Of a stretch of 64,000 nt of DNA, positions 1 through 8,496 are shown one piece after another. The translations under genes and the position numbers were made by a program. Source of the stretch: Burkholderiales bacterium (GTDB lineage: Bacteria > Pseudomonadota > Gammaproteobacteria > Burkholderiales > SG8-41). The DNA lies in contig JALHRQ010000001.1 in the NCBI GenBank assembly GCA_022841375.1, forward strand, positions 424,892 to 488,891. Direction: 5' to 3'. How positions within the stretch are numbered: the stretch's first letter is position 1; every line of letters starts with the position of its first letter. The notes beneath the pieces were generated by a model. That model saw only the letters and a list, made by a program, of their open reading frames with translations. It searched no databases and was not told the DNA's origin.

Positions 1-751
1 AATATTTGGAAAAACTGTTGATGACAAACACGTCATCCCGCAACCCCAGCGCAGTCTGCGCTGCACCTTCGTAGACCAGACCGTGATAGATCTCATCGAC
101 GATCAACGCGCCGCCGCGAGCGGCGGCGAATTGCGCCATCGTGCGCAATTCGTCCGGATCGATCAGCGTGCCGGTCGGATTGGAAGGCGTTGCCACCAGC
201 GCGGCTTTGGCGCGGCCGCCCCAGTATTGCTGCAGGTGCTCGCTGCGCAACTGGTAATTGCTGTCGGGCCCGACCGCGATGCCCACCGGCACACCATCCA
301 TCAGCCGCACAAAATGGCGGTTCGCCGGATAACCGGGATCGGCCAACAATACTTCATCGCCGGGATTGACCAGCGCCGCCACGGCCAGCAGCAGTGCGCC
401 GGAGGCGCCGGGCGTGATGATGATCCGTTCGGCGGCGACATCGACGCCGTATCTTGTGCGATAAAACGCCGCAATGGCCTGCCGCAGTGCCGGCAGACCC
501 AGCGCCGGGGTGTAAAACGTTGCGCCCTGTTCAATGGCACGGGCGCCGGCCACGCGGATCGGCTCCGGTGTTGCGAAGTCCGGCTCGCCGATTTCCATGT
601 GAATGATGCTGCGCCCGGCGGCCTCCAGTTCACGGGCGCGCGCGAGCAGCGCCATCACGTGAAAAGGTTCGATGTGTCCGACACGCTGCGCCAGCGGCCA
701 GCCCTTGCGGCCGGTGATTGTTTTATCCGGATCCGGATGCTGGTCAGTCAC
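1..751 (-). CDS. class I/II aminotransferase, partial (C-terminus beyond left edge)
   Basis: A PLP-dependent fold-type I aminotransferase enters from the left edge; about 250 N-terminal residues are visible. The reverse-strand frame starts at a GTG (751; reads MTDQHPDPDK) and runs open to base 1. Visible family features are the substrate-loop MEIGEPDF, the cofactor region TPGASGA, the ATPSNPTGT segment, the VDEIY Asp-Tyr pair and, at the very edge, SFSKY, whose Lys is expected to form the PLP Schiff base. The protein resembles aspartate/alanine-type aminotransferases acting on a 2-oxo acid; the substrate cannot be told. No clear Shine-Dalgarno precedes the GTG, so the start is uncertain. It is not co-transcribed with the next gene, because a terminator lies between them. 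Confidence 0.85.
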   Translation of the reverse strand, partial: MTDQHPDPDKTITGRKGWPLAQRVGHIEPFHVMALLARARELEAAGRSIIHMEIGEPDFATPEPIRVAGARAIEQGATFYTPALGLPALRQAIAAFYRTRYGVDVAAERIIITPGASGALLLAVAALVNPGDEVLLADPGYPANRHFVRLMDGVPVGIAVGPDSNYQLRSEHLQQYWGGRAKAALVATPSNPTGTLIDPDELRTMAQFAAARGGALIVDEIYHGLVYEGAAQTALGLRDDVFVINSFSKY

Positions 752-787
752 GAGGGGAGTCGCTTGAACATGAGTTTCGACACTAGC

Positions 788-816
788 AAAAAAACACGGG
801 GCCCGGAGGCCCCGTG
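788..816 (-). terminator. rho-independent terminator after dienelactone hydrolase gene
   Basis: A perfect 9-bp GC-rich stem (CACGGGGCC / GGCCCCGTG) with a 4-base loop is followed, on the reverse strand, by a run of seven T residues. It sits 23 bases beyond the stop codon of the dienelactone hydrolase gene and upstream of the aminotransferase start, so it separates the two transcription units. Confidence 0.9.
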
Positions 817-838
817 TGCTCAATGGCTGCGGATAGGG

Positions 839-1714
839 TTAGACGCCGTTTTTCCTGAACCATTCGGTGGCGCGTTTCCAGCCGTCCTCGGCCTGCTCCT
901 TGCGGAAGCTCGGCCGGTAGTCGGCGTGGAAAGCATGCGGCGTATCCGGATAAAGATGGATCGTCGACGGCTTGCCCTTCTCTTTCAGCGCGGCGATCAT
1001 CTTGTCGACGGTATCGTTGGGAATGCCGGCATCGGCGCCGCCATAAAGGCCCAGCACCGGCGCGTTGATCTGATCCACCAGTTCAATCGGATGTTTCGGC
1101 GTCATTTCGCTGCCCTGACCGACCAGGCGGCCATACCAGGCCACGCCGGCTTTGACGTTTTTGTTGTGCGCGGTATACAGCCAGGTGATGCGGCCACCCC
1201 AGCAAAAACCGGTGATGCCCAGACGCTTGCCGTCGGCGCCGTTTTTGCCGGCCCAGGCCACTGCCGAGTCGAGGTCGCTCATCACCTGCGCGTCCGGCAC
1301 GAAATTGACGACTTTGGCAAAAATTTCCTTGTTATCGGTCAGCTTCGACACGTCGCCCTGGCGGAAAAACATTTCCGGTGCAATCGCCAGATAACCGAGC
1401 TTGGCAAAGCGGCGGCAGACATCCTTGATGTGTTCGTGCACGCCGAATATTTCCTGCACCACGAGGATGGTTGCCAGATTTTTGCCGTTGGCGGGCATCG
1501 CGCGGTAAGCCGGGATATCGCCATTGGCGGTCGGGATCTTTACTTCACCCGCAGTCAGGCCGGCAGTGTCGGTGGTGATCATCGTTTGCGCGCTAACCGG
1601 TTGCACCGCCAGCGCAAAACCCGCGGCCAGCGAGCCGGCGACGAATTCGCGGCGCGATACGGTGGTGCGGTTGGAAACCAGGGCCAGCATGTCTTCACGC
1701 AGCATGTCGTTCAT
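839..1714 (-). CDS. dienelactone hydrolase family protein, Tat-type leader
   Basis: A 291-residue alpha/beta hydrolase of the dienelactone hydrolase (carboxymethylenebutenolidase) family. The nucleophile Cys171 lies in GFCWGG, the acid is Asp228 (LYGGAD) and the base His260 in the PDTPHAFH segment; Glu88 (VVQEIFG) matches the Glu that controls the nucleophile in this family. The N-terminus carries SRREFV (residues 20-25) followed by a hydrophobic stretch and an AQ cleavage-like end, i.e. a twin-arginine leader, so export to the periplasm is likely. The start at 1714 is chosen because GGAGG lies 7 bases upstream; the frame is open 24 codons further but without a ribosome site. The physiological substrate (dienelactone or another lactone/ester) is unknown; no chlorocatechol genes are near. 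Confidence 0.9.
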   Translation of the reverse strand: MNDMLREDMLALVSNRTTVSRREFVAGSLAAGFALAVQPVSAQTMITTDTAGLTAGEVKIPTANGDIPAYRAMPANGKNLATILVVQEIFGVHEHIKDVCRRFAKLGYLAIAPEMFFRQGDVSKLTDNKEIFAKVVNFVPDAQVMSDLDSAVAWAGKNGADGKRLGITGFCWGGRITWLYTAHNKNVKAGVAWYGRLVGQGSEMTPKHPIELVDQINAPVLGLYGGADAGIPNDTVDKMIAALKEKGKPSTIHLYPDTPHAFHADYRPSFRKEQAEDGWKRATEWFRKNGV

Positions 1715-1839
1715 CGTTGCCTCCGGAAAAGTAGGGAAATAATGAGCGGCAAAGCCTAGGGTAAAGCCTGCAAATTGACAAGGCACAGCCGGGGCCCGGC
1801 GTTATTCCACCCCGCTGCTGTCCAGGACGACGCGGTGAA

Positions 1840-3207
1840 TCAGCTTTTGCCGGCCTTGGGCTGGTAGTCGTCGGGGGCGCCGGGCGGAATCGGCGGATTG
1901 CGTTTCAGCCCTTCCTGGAATTCATGCATCATCAAACGCAGCGGCGTACGCGCCCACCCCGACGTGGTATTGACGTCGGTTTCTTCTTTGGGATCCTGGA
2001 TCAGATTGAACAGCAGCGGCGACTCGAGGTGGTTGGCGCCGGCGTTGGGTTCGGTCTCCCACACCAGGTGCATTTTCCACTCCCGCCACTTCGCCGCTCG
2101 CAGTTCCGACTTCATGTAGAACAGGAAGCCTTCACGCGCCGACTTGATTTGAGCGCCGGTAAAAAATGCCCATTGATCGACGCCATCCAGCGGACGGTCA
2201 TTGGGGACTGCGGCACCAATAATGCCGGCAAGTGTCGTGAACAGATCGGTCACGTGCACGATTTCGTTGGACACACCACCGGCGGGTATATGCCCCGGCC
2301 AGCGCAGCATGCAGGGCGCGCGCAATCCGCCCTCCATTGCCGTGTGATAAGTGCCCTGCCACATGCCCGCCGAGCCGCGCCACGGCCGGCGAAACTCCGG
2401 ACCGTTGTCACTGGCAAAAATGAACAGCGTGTTATCGGCAATACCGAGTTTCTCGACGGTATCCAGCAACTGCCCGACGCGGTGATCCATCTCGGCCAGC
2501 GCGTCGGCAAAATCCCCGGCGCCGGTTTTCCCGGAAAAATCGTGATGGGGAATCGTCGGGTAATGCAATTGCGTCAACGGCACATAGGCAAAAAACGGCG
2601 TGCCGGACTTGTGCTGGTTTGCAATAAAGGCCTGCGAACGCGCAATCAGTTCACCATCAATACGTCGGCGCATTTCAAGGTCATACAAAGCCGCTTCCCG
2701 CGGCATCTCGCCGGTCCGCGCCTCCAGCACGTAAGGCAACGGCGTCACTTTGGGATCGTACCCGGCAGCACTGGTAAACATGCTTTCATTGGTAGTACGC
2801 GGAATGCCATACCACTCATCAAAGCCGCGATCCGTCGGGAAACGGCCTTTACGGTCGCCGAGATGCCATTTGCCATGGATCGCAGTCGCATAGCCCTGCT
2901 GCTTGAACAGTTGCGCCAGGGTAATTTCCCAGGGGATCAGCCCCTGCGGCAAGCCTGCAGGCACCGACTGCAAGGCGCCGGTGCGGATCGGATGGCGGCC
3001 GGTCATCAGCGCCGAACGCGTCGGCACACAATCACTTTCAACATTGAAATTGAGCAAGCGCAGACCTTCCGCTGCCAGCGCATCGATGCGTGGCGTCGGC
3101 GCCCCGCGCAACGTGCCCCCGCCATAACAACCCAGCTCACCCCATCCCAGATTGTCAGCAAGAATCAGAATCACATTGGGGCGTTTGCCCGGTGACGCAT
3201 CAGCCAT
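1840..3207 (-). CDS. sulfatase (alkaline phosphatase superfamily)
   Basis: A 455-residue PF00884-type sulfatase that would hydrolyse sulfate esters. The formylglycine motif is CVPTR (Cys60-Arg64), fitting CxPxR, followed by the conserved SALMTGRHPIRTG; GKWHLGD carries the conserved Lys/His. The first metal site reads ADNLGWGELG rather than the common DD, a variant I believe occurs in one sulfatase subgroup (GGGxxRGAPTPRID is also present). No signal peptide is visible, so it appears cytosolic, which is unusual compared with many exported arylsulfatases. The start has GGAG upstream. No sulfatase-maturase gene is in the window, so Cys activation would depend on a gene elsewhere. It stands alone, and its substrate is unknown. 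Confidence 0.9.
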   Translation of the reverse strand: MADASPGKRPNVILILADNLGWGELGCYGGGTLRGAPTPRIDALAAEGLRLLNFNVESDCVPTRSALMTGRHPIRTGALQSVPAGLPQGLIPWEITLAQLFKQQGYATAIHGKWHLGDRKGRFPTDRGFDEWYGIPRTTNESMFTSAAGYDPKVTPLPYVLEARTGEMPREAALYDLEMRRRIDGELIARSQAFIANQHKSGTPFFAYVPLTQLHYPTIPHHDFSGKTGAGDFADALAEMDHRVGQLLDTVEKLGIADNTLFIFASDNGPEFRRPWRGSAGMWQGTYHTAMEGGLRAPCMLRWPGHIPAGGVSNEIVHVTDLFTTLAGIIGAAVPNDRPLDGVDQWAFFTGAQIKSAREGFLFYMKSELRAAKWREWKMHLVWETEPNAGANHLESPLLFNLIQDPKEETDVNTTSGWARTPLRLMMHEFQEGLKRNPPIPPGAPDDYQPKAGKS

Positions 3208-3272
3208 AGCCGTATCTCCCGTTATTCCCGCTCATTCGTTGTTCCCGCTCAAATTCCTTCGCATGCACTTAC

Positions 3273-3449
3273 TTAAGCGATTTCCCGGTCATCACCGATG
3301 ATCACCGGACGCTCCCGGCCCCGCGGCCGGTATTTGCGGCGCAGCTTCTCAAGCTTGCGGCCAAATTGCGCATCCAGCTGTTTGCCGAAGGCCTGATGTA
3401 TTTCTGCGAGATAAATCTCGTGCAGCAGAAGCGTCTCGATGACATACAC
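3273..3449 (-). CDS. hypothetical short ORF (58 aa), possibly a truncated gene end
   Basis: A short reverse-strand frame from a GTG reads MYVIETLLLHEIYLAE and continues into a basic segment (RKLEKLRRKYRPRGRE), ending VIIGDDREIA. It abuts the decayed Bug fragment, in a zone where gene order looks broken. I do not recognise it. The composition (helical, charged, basic centre) looks protein-like rather than like random antisense, but there is no convincing ribosome site, so it may be the 3' end of a gene whose beginning was lost. Confidence 0.3.
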   Translation of the reverse strand: MYVIETLLLHEIYLAEIHQAFGKQLDAQFGRKLEKLRRKYRPRGRERPVIIGDDREIA

Positions 3450-3470
3450 AATTGCAGGTCTAGCAGTGGG

Positions 3471-3683
3471 ATGCTGTCACCCGCGATAACACCAAAGGCG
3501 ATCTTCTCCCAGCTGAACGCCGATGTGACGCAGATCATCAATGAACCGATCGCGCGCGACCGGCTGCAAGGCGCCGGATTCGATCCCCAGACCAGCACGC
3601 CGGACCATGTCGCACAACTGATTCGCGACGGCATGGCGCGCTGGAGCAAACTCATCCTGGAACTGAAACTGGACGTGAACTGA
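3471..3683 (+). pseudogene. C-terminal remnant of a Bug/TctC-type periplasmic binding protein
   Basis: The last ~70 codons of a tripartite tricarboxylate transporter substrate-binding protein are still readable: LSPAITPKAIFSQLNADV, then INEPIARDRLQGAGFDP, TPDHVAQLIRDGMARWSK and a normal stop after LELKLDVN. These correspond to the typical Bug C-terminus (ApxxTPKxIVxKLNAxV ... RLAxxGxxP ... FxxxIRxExxKWxKVVK). The upstream ~250 codons, including the signal peptide and ligand-binding loops, are absent; the sequence before about 3465 is unrelated. It is therefore a truncated relic, most likely left by a deletion or rearrangement. Confidence 0.75.
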
Positions 3684-3720
3684 ACAGGACGTCGCCGGTG
3701 TTTGATATCGTGAACCCGGA

Positions 3721-4329
3721 TTACTTGATCAAGCCTTCCGCGCGCATCGCCGCCTGCACCTGCGGGCGTTCGGCAATGCGGTTGAACAGTGACAGGATGT
3801 TCGGCCAGGGCGCGAGATCGATCTTGTGGAAGCCGCACCAGCGCAGCACGTTGAACAGGTAGGCATCGGCCACGCTGAAAGCGTCACCGGTCAGATAAGA
3901 CTTGCCGGCAAGCATCTTGTCGAGGGCTTTGAAGCGCCGTGTGATGTAGGCCTTCTGCACTTCCTTCATCTCCGGGGTCATCGCGGGATTGAACAGCGCA
4001 CCCACGGACTTGTGCACTTCAGTGGCGACAAAGTTGAGCGCTTCCATCAGACGGTAACGCGCCATCGTGCCGGCGGCGGGTACCAGCCCGGAAGCCGGTT
4101 TCTGGTCTGCCAGGTATTGCAGAATGGTGCTGACCTCGGTCAGGACCTCACCGCTGTCGAGCTGCAACGCCGGCACGTAACCTTTGGGGTTGATCAACCA
4201 GTAATCCGCACCCGCTGCGGTTTTTTTGTTCGGAATGTCGACTTTTTCAAGGTCGAAGGCATAACCGGCTTCCAGCAGCACGATATGGGGCGCCAGCGAA
4301 CAGGCGCCGGGTGAGTAATACAGTTTCAT
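3721..4329 (-). CDS. glutathione S-transferase, beta-class-like
   Basis: A 202-residue cytosolic glutathione S-transferase. The N-terminal thioredoxin-like domain begins MKLYYSPGACSLAPHI, with Cys10 characteristic of bacterial beta-class enzymes; the cis-Pro glutathione-binding segment is YVPAL and the EVSTILQYLAD stretch gives the gamma-glutamyl contacts. The C-terminal helical domain (from about residue 85) includes the conserved DAFSVADAYLF N-capping region. It would conjugate glutathione to electrophiles or act as a peroxidase/dehalogenase; the substrate is not predictable. The start is supported by GAGGAG a few bases upstream. It is a single gene, convergent with the Bug remnant. Confidence 0.93.
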   Translation of the reverse strand: MKLYYSPGACSLAPHIVLLEAGYAFDLEKVDIPNKKTAAGADYWLINPKGYVPALQLDSGEVLTEVSTILQYLADQKPASGLVPAAGTMARYRLMEALNFVATEVHKSVGALFNPAMTPEMKEVQKAYITRRFKALDKMLAGKSYLTGDAFSVADAYLFNVLRWCGFHKIDLAPWPNILSLFNRIAERPQVQAAMRAEGLIK

Positions 4330-4563
4330 CGGATCTCCTCAGGGTGATGGCGGGGGGGAAAACGTCAAAAACAGCACGTTCAGACATCGTGCCGCAAGCC
4401 GATATTCCTTGCAAATAGAAGCACATCCGCCCATACTGCGCGCCGGCGCCTGGATGCTGTCCGCCCTTCGTACCCGCACGGGTGCTTCTGTTTGGCCTTC
4501 TCCACACGTCATTGATGCCTTGCCCGCTTCGGGCACGGATCGCCTCATTCTGGAGAACTACTC

Positions 4564-4773
4564 ATGGCCACTATCGGCACCGTTAAATTTTTCAACGCCA
4601 CCAAAGGTTTCGGCTTCATTCAGCCCGATGGCGAATCCAAAGACGTCTTTGTGCATATCTCGGCCGTTGAACGCGCCGGCATGAAAACGCTCAACGAAAA
4701 CCAGAAAGTCTCGTTCGACCTCGAAAAAGGTTCGGACGGCCGCTCCTCCGCCGTCAATCTGCAAGCAGTCTGA
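4564..4773 (+). CDS. cold shock protein (CspA family)
   Basis: A 69-residue single cold-shock (OB-fold) domain that binds single-stranded RNA/DNA and acts as an RNA chaperone. RNP1 is visible as KGFGFI and RNP2 as [26 protein letters not shown] is the usual start. TCTGGAGAA precedes the ATG. About 230 bases lie between it and the divergent GST gene, enough for the long structured leader typical of csp genes, although I cannot define that leader. infA follows 55 bases downstream, suggesting a joint transcript for translation under cold or stress. Confidence 0.95.
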   Translation: MATIGTVKFFNATKGFGFIQPDGESKDVFVHISAVERAGMKTLNENQKVSFDLEKGSDGRSSAVNLQAV

Positions 4774-4780
4774 TTTTGAT

Positions 4781-4801
4781 GCAGCGGGCAACGCCCGCTG
4801 C
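4781..4801 (+). other. intercistronic hairpin between csp and infA
   Basis: A perfect 9-bp stem (GCAGCGGGC / GCCCGCTGC) with a 3-base loop lies between the cold shock gene and infA. No T-run follows, so it is more likely an mRNA-stabilising or attenuating element than a strong terminator. Confidence 0.6.
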
Positions 4802-4828
4802 ACACCATTCCTAAGAAGGAACCTGCAG

Positions 4829-5101
4829 ATGTCCAAAGAAGAAATGGTCGAATATGAAGGCGTCATCGACGAAGTATTGCCGAACACCATGTTCCGGGTC
4901 ACGCTCGCCAACGGCCATGCCATTACCGCCTATGCCTCGGGCAAGATCCGCAAGCATCGCATCCGCATTCTGGCCGGTGATCGCGTCACGATCGAGATTT
5001 CGCCGTACGACCTGAGCAAGGGCCGCATCAGTTTCCGCCACAAAGACGAGCGTGCAGGTCCGCCTGCAGCACGTCCGGGCAACTTTTTCCGCAAGCGCTG
5101 A
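4829..5101 (+). CDS. infA: translation initiation factor IF-1
   Basis: A 90-residue S1/OB-fold protein with the IF-1 signature: [19 protein letters not shown], then [28 protein letters not shown] and [18 protein letters not shown]-1 binds the 30S A site and assists IF-2/IF-3 in initiation. The C-terminal tail (after residue 72) is longer and more basic than in the 72-residue form usually found in the ribosomal protein cluster. This fits the second infA copy that Betaproteobacteria often carry next to a csp gene; the ribosomal-operon copy is not in this window. AAGGAACC upstream supports the start. Confidence 0.95.
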   Translation: MSKEEMVEYEGVIDEVLPNTMFRVTLANGHAITAYASGKIRKHRIRILAGDRVTIEISPYDLSKGRISFRHKDERAGPPAARPGNFFRKR

Positions 5102-5141
5102 GCGCTGCGGATTTCAGCCCCTGATTTTCTGTCTCTGAATT

Positions 5142-5672
5142 TCAGCCTGCCGGTTTGCGGCGGGCCGCCCTGGTCACCGGCGCCACGCCGGCCAACGGCA
5201 ACGCCGTCTTGTATTTCACCTGCTTCAGCGCAAAGCTCGATTTCAGGTTGCCCACCCCGGGAATTTTCGCCAGAAAATCGACAATAAAGCGCTCCAGCGC
5301 CTGCACGTCGGCGACCATCACCCGCAGCATGTAATCCGAATCGCCGGTCATCAGGTAACACTCCATGACTTCGGGCCGTTCGGCGATGGCGCGTTCGAAG
5401 GTCTCCAGCGCTTTCTCAACCTGCCGCTCCAGCCGCACCTGGATGAACACCGATACGGTCAGCCCCAGCGCCAGTGCATCAAGCAGGCTCACATAACGGC
5501 TGATCAGCCCCGCTTCTTCCAGACGGCGCACCCGCGCCAGACACGGCGACGGCGACAGATTCACCGCACGCGCCAGTTCGACGTTGGACAGCCTGGCGTC
5601 ATCCTGGAGCCGGGCGAGGATTTTCCAGTCTGTTGCATCGAGTTCAATCGGACTTTTCGGCGTTTTCGGCAT
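5142..5672 (-). CDS. Lrp/AsnC family transcriptional regulator
   Basis: A 176-residue feast/famine regulator. The N-terminal winged HTH covers about residues 10-60 ([19 protein letters not shown] ... [20 protein letters not shown]), followed by the RAM (effector-binding) domain with the [12 protein letters not shown] and [24 protein letters not shown] segments. It probably senses an amino acid or 2-oxo acid. It is transcribed away from the AceE-type gene across a 138-base AT-rich spacer, so it most likely controls that gene and itself. The same pairing (Lrp-type MdeR beside an AceE-type MdeB) is known from the Pseudomonas putida methionine gamma-lyase locus. Confidence 0.92.
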   Translation of the reverse strand: MPKTPKSPIELDATDWKILARLQDDARLSNVELARAVNLSPSPCLARVRRLEEAGLISRYVSLLDALALGLTVSVFIQVRLERQVEKALETFERAIAERPEVMECYLMTGDSDYMLRVMVADVQALERFIVDFLAKIPGVGNLKSSFALKQVKYKTALPLAGVAPVTRAARRKPAG

Positions 5673-5810
5673 GATGTGCCTTATTTTTTATAATATTCGG
5701 CATTATATGCTTATATTGTGATTAAAAACAAGAACATACGGAACCCTGTTCTGTGCGAACCCGCGTAGCATCCCGGTCATGCGCGCACGCCTGCACGCGG
5801 AGGAAAAACC
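5673..5810 (+). promoter_or_regulatory. divergent promoter region, Lrp-type gene / AceE-type gene
   Basis: This AT-rich spacer stands out against the GC-rich surroundings. It contains TATAATATT and an imperfect palindrome at 5690-5706 (ATAAT ... ATTAT arms around a 7-base centre), then TTATATTGTGATTAAA. These are plausible overlapping -10 elements and Lrp-type sites; no single consensus can be assigned by eye. Confidence 0.45.
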
Positions 5811-8492
5811 ATGACCGATTTATCTGAACTGGCCGCCGCCTTCTGGCGCGTGATGCCCGCCGATCCCGATCCGGTGGAGACGCGCGAATGGCTCGACGCC
5901 TTCAACTCGCTGATCGAATCCAACGGCCGCGAACGCGCCACTTACCTGCTGCGTAAACTGCTCGACGAAGCGCGGGCGAAACGCGTGCCGATGCCGCCGG
6001 TGCTCAATACGCCGTATTGCAACTCCATTGCACTGGCCGAACAATCGCAGTTCCCGGGCAATCTCGATATCGAAGCGCGCATCTCGGCGCTGGTGCGCTG
6101 GAATGCGCTGGCGATGGTGGTGCGTGCCAACCGAGGCGCCGCGGAACTCGGCGGCCATATCGCCACCTATGCGTCGATTGCCGATCTGTTTGAGGTCGGC
6201 TTCAATCATTTTTTCCACGCCGGCCAGAATGGCGATGCGGTGTTTTTCCAGCCGCACGCCTCGCCCGGCATTTACGCACGCGCCTGGCTGGAAGGCCGGC
6301 TCAGCGAAGACCAACTCAACAATTACCGCCGCGAAACCGGCGGCCCCGGCACCGGGCTGTCGTCGTACTGCCACCCGTATCTGATGCCGGATTTCTGGCA
6401 ATTTCCCAATGCATCGATGGGCCTCGGCCCGGTCAATGCGATCTACCAGGCGCGCTTCATGCGTTATCTCGAGCATCGCGGTATCCAGAAAACCGCGGGG
6501 CGCAAGGTTTGGGCCTTTGTCGGCGATGGCGAAATGGACGAACCCGAATCACTCGCCGGCCTGTCTCTGGCCTCGCGCGAAGGCCTCGACAACCTGATTT
6601 TCGTCGTCAACTGCAATCTGCAGCGGCTCGACGGTCCGGTACGCGGCAACGGCTCGCTGATCCAGGAACTCGAAGGTTTGTTTTCCGGCGCCGGCTGGCA
6701 TGTGGTGAAGCTGCTGTGGGGTTCGGAGTGGGATCCGCTTTTCGCCCGCGATACCGAACACGTGATTCTCAAACGCCTGCACGAAACCGTCGACGGCGAA
6801 TTCCAGAAATACGCCGCCACCGACGGCCGTTTCAACCGCGAACAGTTTTTCAACAAGGACCCCGACCTGCAGGCGCTGGTGTCGCACCTGTCGGATGAAG
6901 ACATCGACCGCCTGCGCCGCGGCGGCCATGACCCGGTGAAAATTCACGCCGCTTATCACGCGGCGATGAATCATCACGGCCGGCCAACGGTAATCCTCGC
7001 GCAGACCAAAAAAGGTTACGGCATGGGTCACTGGGGCCAGGGCAAGATGGGTGCGCATCAGCAGAAAAAAATGGAAGACGACGCACTGCTGGCGTTCCGC
7101 GACCGCTTCGCGTTGCCGATCCCCGACGCCGACGTCAAGGCACTGAAGTTCTGGAAGCCGTCCGATGACAGCCCGGAGATGCGTTATATGCACGCCCGCC
7201 GCAGCGCGCTGAGCGGTTATCTGCCGGCGCGCGTCACCACGGCGCCAAAACTGGCGGTGCCGGTGCCGGAAGCCTATGCGCGCATCAGCGAAGGCTCGGG
7301 CGGGCGCGAAGAATCGACGACCATGAGTTTCGTCAAGATGCTCGCGCAGATGCTCAAAGACCCCGTGATCGGCAAACACATCGTACCCATCGTCGCCGAT
7401 GAGGCACGCACTTTCGGCATGCAGTCATTGTTCCGCCAGGTGGCGATTTATTCACCATTCGGCCAGCTCTACGAGCCGGAAGACCGCGACGAGCTGTTGT
7501 ATTACAAGGAAGCGCAGGACGGACAGATCCTCGAGGAAGGCATCAATGAGGCCGGTGCAATGTCGTCATGGATCGCCGCCGCCACCAGCTACAGCGTGCA
7601 CGGCACGCCGATGCTGCCCTTATATATTTTTTATTCGATGTTCGGCTTCCAGCGTGTCGGCGACCTGATTTGGCAGGCGGGGGATTGCCGGTCACGCGGT
7701 TTCCTCATCGGTGCCACCGCGGGTCGCACCACGCTGTCCGGTGAAGGACTGCAGCACCAGGACGGCTCATCACACCTGACCGCATCAACCATGCCCAACT
7801 GCCGCGCCTGGGATCCCGCCTATGGTTACGAACTGGCGGCCATCATCCAGGACGGCACGCGGCGCATGCTCGAAGCGCAGGAGGACGTGCTCTATTACAT
7901 CACCGTGATGAACGAAAACTACGCGCAGCCGGCGATGCCGGAAGGCGCGCGCGATGGCATTCTGAAGGGCATGTATCAGTTGCAGGATAAACCGGACGCC
8001 GCGGTCCAGTTGCTCGGCAGCGGCACCATCCTGCGCGAAGCCATCGCTGCGGCGGAACTGCTGCACAACGATTTCGGCATCGCTGCGAATGTCTGGAGCG
8101 TCACCAGCTGGAGCGAACTGCGACGCGACGGCATGGCCTGCGCACGCCACAACCGGCTGAATCCGGCGGCGACGCCAAGACTCAGTCACGTCGACAGCGC
8201 ATTGTCGGCACACCGGGGGCCGGTCATTGCTGCCTCGGATTACGTGACTTCGGTGCCGGACCTGATCCGCACCTGGGTGCCGCGGCGTTATGTGGCATTG
8301 GGCACCGATGGCTACGGACGCAGCGATACACGCGAGAATCTGCGCCGTTTTTTCGAGATGGACCGCCACCATATTGCGGTGGCTGCCCTCGCGGCACTGG
8401 CCGATGACGGAACCATCTGCCGCGATATCGTTGCCGATGCGCTGCGCCGTTACGGCATCACTGCGACGGCCGCAGCACCCTGGGAATTTTGA
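5811..8492 (+). CDS. homodimeric 2-oxo acid (pyruvate) dehydrogenase E1, AceE type
   Basis: An 893-residue thiamine-diphosphate enzyme of the AceE family (homodimeric E1), full length for the family. The ThDP/Mg motif GDGEMDEPESLAG lies at about residues 237-249, followed by NCNLQRLDGPVRGN; further AceE hallmarks are ETGGPGTGLSSYCHPYLMPDFWQFPNASMGLGP, KKGYGMG and the C-terminal transketolase-like domain with GEGLQHQDGSSH. E1 decarboxylates a 2-oxo acid and acylates the lipoyl domain of E2. No E2 or E3 gene is adjacent, so this looks like a second, specialised E1. The divergent Lrp-type regulator suggests a substrate such as 2-oxobutyrate, as for MdeB, but plain pyruvate is equally possible. 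CGGAGGAAAAACC upstream gives a strong ribosome site. Confidence 0.93.
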   Translation: MTDLSELAAAFWRVMPADPDPVETREWLDAFNSLIESNGRERATYLLRKLLDEARAKRVPMPPVLNTPYCNSIALAEQSQFPGNLDIEARISALVRWNALAMVVRANRGAAELGGHIATYASIADLFEVGFNHFFHAGQNGDAVFFQPHASPGIYARAWLEGRLSEDQLNNYRRETGGPGTGLSSYCHPYLMPDFWQFPNASMGLGPVNAIYQARFMRYLEHRGIQKTAGRKVWAFVGDGEMDEPESLAGLSLASREGLDNLIFVVNCNLQRLDGPVRGNGSLIQELEGLFSGAGWHVVKLLWGSEWDPLFARDTEHVILKRLHETVDGEFQKYAATDGRFNREQFFNKDPDLQALVSHLSDEDIDRLRRGGHDPVKIHAAYHAAMNHHGRPTVILAQTKKGYGMGHWGQGKMGAHQQKKMEDDALLAFRDRFALPIPDADVKALKFWKPSDDSPEMRYMHARRSALSGYLPARVTTAPKLAVPVPEAYARISEGSGGREESTTMSFVKMLAQMLKDPVIGKHIVPIVADEARTFGMQSLFRQVAIYSPFGQLYEPEDRDELLYYKEAQDGQILEEGINEAGAMSSWIAAATSYSVHGTPMLPLYIFYSMFGFQRVGDLIWQAGDCRSRGFLIGATAGRTTLSGEGLQHQDGSSHLTASTMPNCRAWDPAYGYELAAIIQDGTRRMLEAQEDVLYYITVMNENYAQPAMPEGARDGILKGMYQLQDKPDAAVQLLGSGTILREAIAAAELLHNDFGIAANVWSVTSWSELRRDGMACARHNRLNPAATPRLSHVDSALSAHRGPVIAASDYVTSVPDLIRTWVPRRYVALGTDGYGRSDTRENLRRFFEMDRHHIAVAALAALADDGTICRDIVADALRRYGITATAAAPWEF

Positions 8493-8496
8493 AGGC

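Noticed and set aside
83-1759. Long forward ORF (558 codons)
   Set aside because: It lies antisense to the aminotransferase and dienelactone hydrolase genes, has His/Arg/Gly-rich composition typical of the complement of GC-rich coding DNA, and carries no recognisable domain.
1924-3195. Forward ORF of 423 codons
   Set aside because: Fully antisense to the sulfatase gene, which has clear catalytic motifs; composition is that of a shadow frame.
3302-3838. Reverse ORF of 178 codons across the Bug relic and GST 3' end
   Set aside because: It overlaps the GST gene in another frame on the same strand and the relic on the opposite one; no domain and shadow-like Ser/Arg/Cys composition.
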